Positions 38,324 to 49,488 of a stretch of DNA of 64,000 nucleotides are shown piece by piece. Each line of letters begins with the position of its first letter. Position 1 is the first letter of the stretch. Below the pieces are notes generated by a model, which was given only the letters and a program-made list of their open reading frames with translations, was not told the DNA's origin and did no database searches. The DNA is taken from the NCBI RefSeq assembly GCF_000143535.2, contig NC_037325.1, positions 1,736,001 to 1,800,000 on the forward strand. The letters are read 5' to 3'. The position numbers and the translations under genes were made by a program. The stretch comes from Botrytis cinerea B05.10. Taxonomy: Eukaryota > Ascomycota > Leotiomycetes > Helotiales > Sclerotiniaceae.

Positions 38324-40361
38324 TCAATCTCTCATCTCATTCATCAGCCACCCGGGAACGACAGGTTTATTTTTCCACCCATCAAGATAATTCTTTGCTT
38401 CTCCAGAAGGCTTAGCATATATACCAGTCACAAACCAAGCCACAGATCCTTTTTGTAATGTGACCTGTAATGTAGGTATCACGGTACGACTTTCAACCAA
38501 ATTAGAATTTGGATCAGCATTAACGAGCATCGCCGTGCGCCTACTTTCACCATCACTTTCAAGTGCAGCTATTCCAACCGCTCCTTTGGATACAGCAAAT
38601 GCACCGACTGAGCCTGGTGAACTGCCTTCAGGTGTGTTGAGATCGTAATTTCCAATAATCTTGGGAAGTGTACCTTCATTCTTGGCTGCGTCGTAAAGAT
38701 CAAGGGAGCGGCCATCCAATTTTCGTTCGTTATGAATTGCGAATGCGCCATCTGCCGTCATAACTTCTCTTCCAGCTTCTATCTTATGAATGCGAAGATG
38801 CCAGTTTGGAGTTTCGGCGACGGGAGGTATGAGATAAGTCTTGATGGTAACATCTGGGAACGGTTTCCAGATAGACTTCAATACTGACTGTTCATCGTGC
38901 ATCTCAATGACTGCCGCCTCGCAAATTCGGCGGGTCTTCCAAACTTCACCTCCATCATCGGATAACCCGAGCTGTGAAGCTAATGCAAACTGTTCCAGCG
39001 AAAAGCATCCTGTAGGCACAGAATAACCATATGCACTACTGTACGCAAAAGACCCATATTTTGCATGTGTTCCTCTCATAGGATATGAACATGCTTGCCC
39101 TGACGAAAGTATCATCTTGTGACCTCCAAGGTAGCTGATGATATGCCCAGGATGTTTCAAAGCCTTGATGGTCGGAAGTAAGGTTGTTGGGTATGGTTCT
39201 TCTTCAGATGTCCAAAATGGGTGATCCTGGGGAACAGCCAAACAAATGAATGCCAAACATGCCCAATATGGACTTCCTGGTGAATTATAATTTTCCGACA
39301 TGAACATATTTGGAAAAGAATATCCCACGGTCAAGGTCCCAGTAGGACTCCATATTTGGTCTTGAGTTTGCCACCATCTAAGATTTCTCAATAGCAATCC
39401 CTTGACAATCCCCCATGTCAAAGGTTCTGGCAATTCAACATCAGCATATGCTAAAGCACCCCAAAATGAAGCCATAGCGAATCGGTATCCGACACTTCTT
39501 CCAAAGGGTGTTGCTCTTCCTTCTTCATCGGAATATTGAATGAAGTCTAATGCATAATCTTGAGCACGTTTCTTGAATTCAGCAGCCTTTTCTGGATCTT
39601 CATCTCCTGCCAACTTCGCATACAACAGTTGAAGAAACTGTATAGCAAAACTTCCACTGTAATAATCTTGTTGCCAAATTCCCTCCGGTCCATCATTTGA
39701 CCATCCTTCTCCTCGGAAGAAAGAATTTAGATGAACAATATCTTGCTCAATCTTCTCTTGTGAGAATTTCCCTCCATTCTTCTTCAATCCTAGATTTGCG
39801 AACACTCGAAACCACAGCCAATTGGTGTTGGGCATGCTAAACTGGTCAGCACCTTGCTGCAGCCCTCGTCGTCATAAGTACTCACTTCTTACTATTAATT
39901 GAATTCCCCAACCACGTCTCCACATTCCCCCTCTCCTTCTCACTCAATTTCTCCCAAAACACAGGGGCAACAGCCAATGCAAATCCCAAAGGACACATCT
40001 CAACCATTCTTTGATCATTGTCTCTCGGCTCTCCCCAATATTCTTCATTTTCGGGATCAGTACCTTTCTTCAACCCCTCAATCCACCACTCTGCCCCTTC
40101 ATATTCTCCTCCTCCAGCTAAAAGCGAACTTAGCCCCCATAATGGTCGGCAAAATCCTTCAATCTCGGCAGCACGCGCATCGAAACGGACGGCAGTAGAA
40201 CCGGGCACACGAATCAAAGCTTTTTGCGGGGAGAAATGAGTTTTGAGGGGATCAAGAAGGGCTATGAGGAGATTTTGAACGGATGTTCGATCACTAATTG
40301 AGATTAAGGAGAATGGATGTTTGGTGTTATAGCCTAATGTTAATTGTTTTGGGGAAGCCAT
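38324..40361 (-). CDS. DUF2264 protein, putative glycoside hydrolase
   Basis: Exons complement(38324..39836, 39886..40361) give 662 aa. The N-terminal half carries the DUF2264 features of an (alpha/alpha)-barrel: [68 protein letters not shown] and [24 protein letters not shown] beta-rich C-terminal part follows ([19 protein letters not shown]...). As far as I recall, the family has been linked to beta-glucuronidase-type glycoside hydrolases (CAZy GH154); this assignment should be checked. No signal peptide is seen, suggesting an intracellular enzyme acting on imported oligosaccharide. The first ATG (40361) is used; the longer upstream frame starts at TTG. The gene lies directly upstream of the MFS transporter, on the same strand. 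Confidence 0.85.
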
Positions 40362-40858
40362 GATGAACGGTGTTGACGCGAACTTGAACTTGAGTTCACA
40401 GCGAGCCAAGCTTGAGATGTAAAGTTAAAGGAAGAAGGAAAGAACCTACATGATGACATTTAGACCATACTATGACATATTTACCTCGTGAGAATGATAT
40501 GCCGACATCAAATATCTATGTCGAGTGTGTTGCATCGCGTTGAGTGGAACGCGGTCGCCCGGGGATAAATTGAGGTGGGGGAAGTGCATGCAGGCTAAAC
40601 TCAATCACTAGACGCACACCCTGACGTCGCCCCTCCTTGAACAACTTTTTAAAATTTGAAAGCTACTCAGCCAGTGTTTGTAAAGCTTGAGATGTAACAC
40701 ATTCGAATTTTACATTGACCATATCGTGGTGTAACCGAATCCTACAAGAGCCATGATTTGCACCAACACTAGTTGCCCTCTTAAGCTACATCCGAGCCAC
40801 AACTTCCGAACATTTGTCTCCACACCACATCTGCGCGATGACAGTTATGATGCCTCTC
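40362..40858. promoter_or_regulatory. DUF2264 promoter / paralogue A 3' region
   Basis: This 497-bp spacer lies between two minus-strand genes. It contains the start-proximal sequence of the DUF2264 gene. No recognised element. Confidence 0.45.
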
Positions 40859-42505
40859 CTATCTTCTGATTCGCACGAACTCAGCAACAGTTTGTCGCAA
40901 TATTTCTTCCGCCATCTCCCAGTAAATTGAAACCTCGAGGTCAGCACCTGGTGATGATGGTTTCAGCTGGACTACAGCATCTACGAGCTCCGTCAGATTA
41001 TACTTTAGTGCTGCTTCCTTCGTGAGGACCATAGTCTTGTCGTCGAGTGTACGAACGTCTATTGGTTCTTTCTGAATCTTAACATTATCAACCGTATTCA
41101 CATAGGTTGGCTCCTGCGCGATCTTTTGTCTCTTCGCCAACGGCTCGTCAGAGGGAAGATTTACATGATTCAAATTAGAACCCTCCTTTATCTGATTCTC
41201 ATGGATTATCTTGGACTTGGAATTTCGATTGGAAACTTCGTATGAGGTTTTCATCTCCCTCTTGATTGCGTTCGGTGAACCTTGAGCTTTGCGTTTGATT
41301 TCGGCCACTTTGCGAGGATGTGTAAATTGCTGGGCAGTGCCATCATTATACAGAACGGCCGGTCTGTAAGCAGGTAAATCGGAGAAGTTCTCCTTGAGTA
41401 CCCCTCTTTCGAAATCGCTCTGTTCTTTCTAATGCTCTATATGTCAGCAAGAATGATATGTTAATGGCAAAGATTCACATGCCTGCAAGTTCAAGAACAA
41501 AATTTCTCTCTCTGATGGTTGCATATCATTCCAAGAACGCCATTCTTCAGGCTTATGATGCTTAAGTGTGAAGCTAGGGGACAACTCTCTACGAGATCTG
41601 CGAAGATTTTGTAATTCTCTCAAGGTAAACCGACGCTCTATGTCACTAAGAGACCCCCAAAGATTGTAATAAAGGGGAGGCGGGTAAGGGACAACATTCA
41701 AACGATCGAGAATTTCTAAGTGATACGGTCAGCAATATACAGTCAATGGCAAGGAATATTTACCGAGATTACGATAGGTGAAATGAAATGTGAGGAAATC
41801 CGAGGTATGGAACTTGTAGGAGGAAACCACAGATTCTTGAGTTGATATTCGATTTTGACCCAACCTTGAGATGTCAGATTAGAAGAGAAGCTTGAGGAAT
41901 TCGAGATCTTACCCAATAGAGTTCGTGATCCCATGTTTCTTGAAGCTCATCTTGTCTACCTTCTCGGCATTCCACAAAGCTGTGGCGGTGTCCCTTGAAA
42001 GGTAATTGTTTGGCATTGCGGCAATTTTCCGACGATTAAGCCTGACGTAAAAGCTTCCGAGATCGACAGGATTAACGCCCACTACATCAGTCTGACCCGA
42101 CAGCTTTTCATCGATTTGGAGTTCCTTGAAGACCAATGGAGCGCCGATGAGATTTTTACCGTAGTTACTCATGTTTACACAAGCGATTTCCATCCTCAGA
42201 TCTTTTTTGGTGCATTTATGATCCGGGTATGGGTCATTCAAAACTGCCAGACTGCAGTCACTACTCTGTCCCTTGAAGTAAAGATTTGCCTCAACTGCAT
42301 CGAATGGCTTGAAGCAAAAGCCGGTCTTCAAAGTGATCTGAATCTTGAACATTATGCCAGGATACGAGGTGATGTAACGCTCAGCTTCTCTGTCCTCGGG
42401 CTTCTCTCGATCTCCTAGCTTAACATACTCCTTGAAAGACTGGCCTGTCACAGCGTTGACGATCTGAACCTCGTACTCATTACCGCTCTCTTTTAAGATA
42501 GCCAT
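40859..42505 (-). CDS. Tandem family member A (DUF7918-like N-terminus)
   Basis: Exons complement(40859..41428, 41483..41715, 41764..41864, 41913..42505) give 498 aa. The N-terminal 200 residues (MAILKESGNEYEVQIVNAV...SFKEYVKL, ERYITSYPGIMFKIQITLKTGF) are a beta-rich domain resembling fungal DUF7918. It is followed by a segment with PYPPPLYYNLWGSLSDIERR, TLRELQNLRRS and EEWRSWNDMQPSEREILFLNLQ, containing two W...E...LQ helices. The C-terminal 190 residues are basic and disordered (AEIKRKAQGSPNAIKREMK, PLAKRQKIAQEP: nuclear-signal-like), then helical. Function unknown; nuclear location inferred. The intron after ...LNLQ has a GC donor (CAG|GCATGT), supported by GT at the same place in B and C. 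The intron between the N-terminal and middle parts conserves phase with C. Confidence 0.75.
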
Positions 42506-43004
42506 GGCGAGAGTTGTAGTAATTGATTCGTCGCTGTGTTGGTTGAAAGAAGGTCGAATGTTGTTGTGCAGGATAGAAGAAATTGGCTTATCGTATCTCA
42601 CTAGCACACGGTAAAGTGAAAGATTAAAGACTACGAAGAAACACACAAGGAAGGAAAAGTGAAGTCAAAATATATACATTTGATTTGAGGTTTACATGTT
42701 GTAATGTGGAAAGCAAAAAGAATACTTGCGCAATTTCTTTTTTCCAAGATATAACTTTTGTGCTATAACCTCACAACGACTGCTGAATATAGCTCCATCA
42801 ATTCAACGATTAGGTATCATTTTACATTTATTGTTATTGCTATTCAGCTTGACTTGAAAAGATAGATATTACGATAAAACGGGATGAATCCAGCATAAAA
42901 TGAACACAATCTTCTCCCGTGTCAGCAGCTTCATATATAATCGCATCTCAAGTCCCGGAAATACGACCCCCTATCCATAAAAACATAGATGAAATAAAAG
43001 CCAC
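42506..43004. other. Spacer between paralogues A and B
   Basis: This 499-bp AT-rich spacer contains the promoter of A and the 3' end region of B. No repeat or RNA gene is seen. Confidence 0.5.
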
Positions 43005-44792
43005 CTACTCCGTCTTGATTCTCTTAGCCTTTGCTTCTGCATCCTGTATCTTTTTGGTGATCTCATCCATCTTTCGTTTCTTCTCCAGCAACTCAATATC
43101 TCTCTGAAGACTTTCTTTCTCCTCCCTCAACTTTTGCAAATCTTTCAGTTCCCGCAAATCTTCATCCACATTTGCAATTACTACCTTCGTAGCTCGTGCC
43201 GGTTCAGAATGTCTTACAGCTTTGGAAGCCTTAGTCTCCGATACAAAGATGATTTCATCGTCAGAATCAAGTGAGATAACCTCGATAGGTTCTCTCTTGA
43301 TATGCGTTAGGGAAATTGAGAACTAGCCATTTGGAAGTTTAATCCATTAATCTGGTCTATTAAATTGTTCCGAATACTTTCGAGCTTGACTTCAACTCCT
43401 GGAATCACTGTCTTTTTTCTGTGCGTTGTAGTAATGTCGGGGAAGGTAGATTGTGTAAGGGATTCATCTGGGATGCCTACAGATGACTCTTTTTCCAGAA
43501 ATAGTCTCGGATTGATTAGATCTACTATTGCCATTCTTTCCATTCTTGAATACGTCGGTGCGTAAGGTTCCATAGCGTTTGCCCCCATATCATCTGGCGA
43601 AGAACCTACTGCTCTTAGTATGTTTTTGCCATAGGGTGAATTTGCGAGTGCTGATGCTTCTTTTCCGGCAGATGATTTATTGTGTGGAGATGTGTTTGAA
43701 ATTTTTGCCATTGGAAGTGCTGTCACTGGGTCACCAGATTCATCTTCTACACCGGATAACAGGATATCGCCACCTATAGATATGTACCGAAAGTGTGTTT
43801 CCCCTCGTTCGCGGGCTCTTCGTCGTTCCTGATAATACTTGTTAGCGCGGTATTCTCTGTACGCAAAGATTTGTGAATACCTGGAGAATGTCGAATGTTT
43901 CACGTTGCTCGGTACCATACATTTTATGCCAGGCACGCCATTCTCTAGGCATATTCTTTGTAAGATGACTTGCTTTACGTCTTTTGAATTTGGATCCAAA
44001 AATTTGCCCAAAATCGTTTCCATTAATGGTATCCCAGTGAGCTATTTCCAAATATTGAAGGTGTTCAACTGCAATCTTCCTCTCCTCTTTATTAAGGGCG
44101 TCCCAATCATAAACATGGAATAGTTCAGGAAATTTGGTAATGTTATCATCTTCAAAAAACTCTTGGCATTATGTCAGTGACGAAATCTCAAATTTCTCAT
44201 AAGGCATAAATACCAATGGTTCGTGGAAAGAATTCAACCCCCTTGATGCAATGGTTACACCGCCAATCCTTCTTAGTACGATCTGGCTCTTTAGGCAACG
44301 TGTGATCTTGAGACTTAGAACGAAGCCTAGCACACTCATTTTCCCAACTTACTATCGCTTCTTTGTACTCGTGATCAGATAATGTGACTGTCGAGCTTTC
44401 AAAGAAGACAATGTGAAATTGAAAAGCTGGAATGTTTTGTGGAAGTGTGTTCATAGCTCCAGTCTCTTTGGACTGTTCTGTATCTGTCAAAGTAAGCTTA
44501 GAATGATCATGCGTCTAATTATTTATTTACCTTTCTCCATTTCCATATTCCAGAACACAAACTTTGAGCCTTGCGGTCGTCCGTTAATCTCTACATTTGC
44601 GTACTGGATTTTTTCGACGACGTCTCTTTTTGTTTTTGTCTCGTCAAGTCCATTAGGTGGTGGCTTGAAATCAACGTAGGAAACTTCCTTGCCGTCCACG
44701 CACATCTTAGCTTGAACTAAATCGTACTTTCCAAAATCAAAGCCCTCCTTTAATGTGACCTCAATATAATACGTATCTTTATACCCTACCAT
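43005..44792 (-). CDS. Tandem family member B, 5' end apparently disrupted
   Basis: Complement exons: 43005..43291, 43378..43828, 43881..44161, 44214..44483, 44531..44792 (516 aa from ATG 44792). It matches C through KDTYYIEVTLKEGFDFGKYDL, the phase-1 intron before DTEQSK, TVTLSDHEYKEA, and the repeat pair YDWDALNKEERKIAVEHLQYL and EWRAWHKMYGTEQRETFDILQ. It lacks the exon that C has between the two parts. The tail holds VKLEKPIEVISLDSDDE (a SUMOylation-like VKLE and a SUMO-interacting-like acidic motif; inference) and a long K/E coiled coil ending AKAKRIKTE. Upstream of the ATG the frame stays open to 44888 and still encodes YYDEYVKLKP, homologous to the N-termini of A and C. The expected first 20 residues lie separately at 45141-45198. 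The last acceptor (AGAG at 43292) was chosen by alignment to A. Confidence 0.6.
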
Positions 44793-45097
44793 GATATATC
44801 TTTCATTGTGCGAATTGGAAGATCCTTCACTGGGTTTGAGTTTGACGTATTCATCATAATATTGTAAACGAGTAGAAGGTGGTAATGGTCACACAAGAAA
44901 AGCCTTCGCATATACCAAGCATAGAGCAAGTGGCTACACGTAGTAAAATGGGGTGAATCGCTACATCGCGACAGCGAGGTGAGGGAGACGGTAAGAGCTG
45001 GGCACTCAATTCTTCAGGAGACAACTTTAGAAGGTAGAAAATTCGATGATATTTTTAGGTCTACAGAAGAGAAGCTATAAATACTAAACGTTGGTAG

Positions 45098-45119
45098 CAC
45101 GTGACCCTGAAGTCACGTG
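45098..45119. promoter_or_regulatory. Perfect palindrome CACGTGAC-N6-GTCACGTG
   Basis: Two inverted 8-bp arms, each containing a CACGTG E-box, are separated by 6 bp. Palindromes of this kind are bHLH (Cbf1/Pho4/SREBP-like) or bZIP targets in fungi. It sits about 310 bp upstream of the B open frame, between the detached first segment and the rest. Confidence 0.55.
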
Positions 45120-45140
45120 TTTCACTCTCACAATATGTAC

Positions 45141-45198
45141 CTGAGTGCCTCTTAACCCGCACCTCAATCTCGCCCTCCATTCCAGCCATGATAGCCAT
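45141..45198 (-). pseudogene. Detached first coding segment of paralogue B
   Basis: On the minus strand, ATG at 45198 opens MAIMAGMEGEIEVRVKRHS, matching the start of paralogue C (MAILNTTQGEVEVRIKRYP). It reaches GGTACAT at 45141, a possible donor. The next homologous residues (YYDEYVKL) appear only at about 44868, some 250 bp further on. The intervening DNA has no AG acceptor in usable position and a TGA (44889-44891) directly precedes the resumed frame. A and C have no intron here. The simplest reading is an insertion or rearrangement in the B reading frame. Confidence 0.5.
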
Positions 45199-45867
45199 AA
45201 TCAGCAATGCTCTTGAGTTTGCAAAGACGTGTTTGTGATATTTGAGATCTTAATGAAGAAGGAAAGACTCAGTACTTGAGGCAGCGATATGCTGAGATCT
45301 TTTCGGTATGGAAAATCGCAAAGCGTGGAAACTGACTGGTGTGTAAAGGTCAGCAATAGAAAAAGACTTTGAACTGATCTATCAATCAGAATTTAAACAT
45401 ACAAAATTCTGCCAGGAATAAGTTCCATGAGACAGTTGCAAGATTCTCAAACTGATCAGCAAGGCTACGCCGATTGAAATTTGAAGGTGGAAAGAAAAGG
45501 TGAAGATGAAGCGAAGAAAAGGGAGATCGAAGAGTCACGGGACTTCAAGTGAATGGTTACAATAAATGCCGTCTAGCCAACACAATTAAAATTATATTAT
45601 ATATCAATACCTGCATACATAAAGATACATGTGGTATTTAATATTATGCACTTGTCTCACTAGTAACATAGTTAATCGGTGGCAAAAGAGAGGCTTAATT
45701 CTACTATTGAGGTATAGAGTAATGTAATATGCTATTTATGAACAATAACATGTTAAGTGTATTGGGATATTTCCCCAGAAAAACTTAGTAAACCCATCAA
45801 GAAGGTCCTCTGATGCCGACCAGATAAGATCCAAGAACGCTTTACCACCGAAGAGTAGACCCATCGC
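45199..45867. other. Spacer between paralogues B and C
   Basis: This 669-bp AT-rich spacer follows the stop of C and precedes the detached B segment. No gene or repeat is evident. Confidence 0.5.
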
Positions 45868-47672
45868 TCACTCCTTCCTAACTCGCTTCTTAGATTCGGC
45901 CGAATCTATTCTCTCTTGCAAAGCATCACGCTCCCGCTTCTTTTTCATGACTCTCTCTTCTTGCGCAATGTCTTCTTCCATTTTTTTCAGTTTAGCTTTT
46001 TTCTTATTCAAATCCTCATCCGAAGACCCCTCTGTGAGTCTATCAGACTTCGAAGCCGAGTCCGGAATGCAATTATTGTTTCGAGGAACAACAGCATCCA
46101 AATTATCCTGATCGTTCAGATCAGATTTCTCGTCTTTGATTTTGTTTGCGACTGGAATATCCTTGATTTGTGACCCATCTTTGTCAAGCTCACTCTTCAA
46201 CTTTTTCTTGTCGTCCTTGTCCTTATCCATAGACTTTGGGAATGCGCTGTTGTCTCTTTCATCTAGAGAAACTATTTGGCCCATTATATTCTTATACTGA
46301 TGCTGTGTGATACCTCGCTGGCGATTCTTCTTATCTGTCTGTCGAAGCGAGTCATTGATTTTTCCTACAAATCAAAAGACAAAACGAGGCATACCTGAAG
46401 CTTATCAAACGCTTTTTGTTTCTCAGCAGCATACATCTTGTCCCAATGACGCCATTCCCATGGACTATCCTCCGACTTGATTCTGCTACCAACCATTGGG
46501 AGTATCAAGCCGGTCTCCTTCTCTCGATCTTCATGCCATTGCTTCTTGCTCAAATCTTGCAACTCAGCTAAAGCTATCTTTCTTTCGCTCTCAATCAAGA
46601 TAGCCCACGAATAACAGTGAAGAGGCGGAGGGTACTTGATGATACCCGCCAGTTCTAGGAACTCTTTATGTCATGTCAGTCAGTAAGTTGCCATTCAACT
46701 TGGTAGAGAGTTGGCTAACCTGCGGCCCTGCAATGATATTCAAATGTGCCGGAGCCAAGAGCGGTGGTAAACTTTGTAGTAACACGTTTTGGCATTTTAG
46801 GCTCTAAAAAACGTGCCTTCGTGTACATAGAATCTCTCGACGGAACGTTCGGCTGCTTTTCCCCTCCAGAAAACCTAGGCATGGTTAAATGTTTTTCTTT
46901 TGAGAGCATTGCGAATATAACTACCCGACAGCTGAGTTGATGCCACGTTTTTTGTAGCTATCCTTGTCAACCCTTTTGGCGTCCCAGAGATTTCGAACAT
47001 TGGGCTGAATGACTGCAGGATGAATGACTTCGTCCTGAGACCTGAAAGCGGACGAAATGCGTTGAAAGTTTAAGAGATCTTTCCTGAACTCCATTGCTGC
47101 CTTGTCGTATTCGTCATCAGATAGTGTGACGGTCTCCTCTTTGTAGAAGAATAGCCTAACTGAAAATTTCACGAGACTATCCGGATGGATACCCATGATA
47201 TCTGTCTCATCGGAAAGATTTTCATCTGCCAAGACAAGCTTTAGATATTGGTCAATCGTAATCACTGGATCATTCACTAACCTATTTCAATACCTCTAAA
47301 TGCAAATCTTGCCCCATGCACCTTCTCTCCATCAACTTCTACATCGGCATACTGGATCATCTGGACCATACTCTCCCTTATTTTTCTTGGGCCTTCAGGA
47401 TTCTGAAAATACGTAGCAGAAATATGATTTACTTGATCGGAAAAGTACAAATTCGCACTAATAAGTTCATATTCACCAAAATCGAAACCGGCTTCCAATG
47501 TTACTTCGATATAGTATATGGTGTCTGGTTCTGCAACGATGTACCTCGTACGCATGGTATCGGAGGCTAGTTCCTTGCGCTCGACTTTGATATATTCGTC
47601 GTAATACGTATTGTCCGGATATCTCTTGATTCGGACCTCGACTTCGCCTTGAGTTGTATTCAAGATAGCCAT
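45868..47672 (-). CDS. Tandem family member C (DUF7918-like N-terminus, intact)
   Basis: Exons complement(45868..46338, 46395..46663, 46720..46874, 46925..47225, 47282..47672) give 528 aa. The N-terminal beta-rich domain reads MAILNTTQGEVEVRIKRYP, YYDEYIKVERKE, DTIYYIEVTLEAGFDFGEYEL and, after the first intron, ETVTLSDDEYDKAAMEFRKD. The middle carries YPPPLHCYSWAILIESERK, ALAELQDLSKKQW and EWRHWDKMYAAEKQKAFDKLQ. The C-terminal 150 residues are charged (KDKDDKKKLKSELDKDGS) and end in a coiled coil (KKMEEDIAQEERVMKKKRER, DALQERIDSAESKKRVRKE). This is the most complete copy and the best template for the family. After ...DKLQ the donor GTATGC pairs with CGACAG at 46339 (56 bp); the nearer TTTGTAG would give an impossible 30-bp intron. 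Function unknown; a nuclear, nucleic-acid- or chromatin-associated role is a guess from composition. Confidence 0.78.
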
Positions 47673-49488
47673 ATTGAGCTAAACTAGAAAGTTTGCAATT
47701 TTGTGTTCATGGAACTCCAGGGCTGAAGTATTAAAGACTGAAAACCTCGAGATGCTAAGCTGAGTGTCTGGTCGAAAAGACTTGGGGATGTGGAAAGCTG
47801 ACTGTGGTGAAAGGTCAGTAAGAAGCAAATATTCTCATTCAGCAAGAAGCTTTCCCGGAGGAATCAACTTACAATATCTGTCGCAAGAGTAAACACAACG
47901 AAGCTATTGCAAGATTTCTCAATGTAATCGACGATATCGTGTGAATCAAAGCTTAAGAAAAAAGAGAAGTTGAAGGTATTGCGGGGCAACAGTACATGAA
48001 ATAAAAAGTAAGGGTGAAGTGACTCTCATCTTCCACCATGTGAGCCATCTAGATGCAATGCATAATCCGAGACAGTGTCCTTCCACCCCCAATTCCATCT
48101 TCACTCCCACTCGTACATAAATCCAATTTCTCAAAGCCACGAGTCCGATTTTCTTTGTCCACCTTCCCATCTCCTCGTCACCACTAGAAAATACCAAAAT
48201 TTTCCAATGAATTCCCAAGTCCCGAATCGTTACAAGAAGGAAAATCCTTCGAATTTAAACTCGCTGTTTCCAAAATCTCCTTTAAATTCCCCACAGAAAA
48301 CTCTTTTAATACAGTAGCCAGATCTGCCTTTCCACTCCTCACATCTCACATCCACCCAATCACTCCTCCCCTAGAAAGCACCACCCCATCCATCACTCCT
48401 TCCCGACGCATCTCCAGCAGTTCCCCCGCTCACACTCGAGCCAACCACTCATCCACCACCGTTCAAAGACCCATAGTATAGTAAATGTATGACGCCGCAT
48501 AATTCTGGTCATATTCCATTCACCTCGAATGTCTCAGCGACTGTACTGTATCTGGGAAACACCCAACAAACTAACCATAAGTTCCCTCTCTTTAGTCTTC
48601 ATTCTCCAAACCCACAGCATAACGAACAAACGTAGAAATGAGAACATCCCCGTGCCATACATAACAATTATCAGAAAATCGATATCGATCATGTGATTAT
48701 GACTACACAGAGGGGGGAGGGCACTGTAATATGTATTAGCAAGCGAGACGCTAGCGCTTCCTACTATATGAAAAAGAAAGAACACAACCATAACCGACTA
48801 ACTAATAAAGTCCTTTGACACTTATTATCAACCAAGTTGATACCCACGCTTTCATTTTCACATCCCAGACAAGGCAAATCACGCAGCATCGATTACCAAG
48901 AAACAAAAGTATTATAAAGATTTCTTCCATCATCTCATTGTTATTAATTAAAACAATATAAGTATCTATACTTCTCCATACTTCTCCACCACACTCTTCA
49001 CTTACGATCTTCTTCTCAATGATTTCACTCTCCCACAACACCTATCCATTCATCCGTCCAGTTGCCCAGACACCAATCAACTTTATTGCACAACGTGTAT
49101 AAAAAGGAAACTCAAACCGGCAATCAAATCAATGAGTACCGATACCATTCACCACGCACGCTATGCAGAAACGAAGTAAGTAATTCTCTTGAACTCCCCT
49201 CCACCCATCCCCCTGTTTCTCATTTCCCCTTTCCTTTCTTCCTTCCTTATTTCCCTCCCTCCATTCGTCCATCCATCCATCCATCCCACGCACATGAAGC
49301 CATTCCCTACTACCATCTACTCATCCATACCAATCAAGAAAAATAAGGTACAAGAAGTATCTTGACGTAAAAGAATCCTTCGTTGAAGTAGCACTAGACA
49401 TTAAAAGGCCTTAATTCTCGTATCACATCTCATCCCCGTCCTTATTTTTATCCCCATAATCTACAGTCCCTCAACATCCACATTTTTA
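47673..49488. other. Spacer between paralogue C and the formin
   Basis: These 1.8 kb separate two minus-strand genes. The left part is the promoter of C. A CCAT microsatellite lies at about 49261-49287. Cytosine-rich stretches at 48300-48450 and 49190-49290 are low complexity. The short open frames at 48075-48317 and 49062-49346 are not supported. Confidence 0.5.

Noticed and set aside
46339..46394. 30-bp intron in paralogue C (GTATGC...TTTGTAG)
   Set aside because: Too short for a spliceosomal intron. The CGACAG acceptor gives 56 bp and an open frame into the tail.
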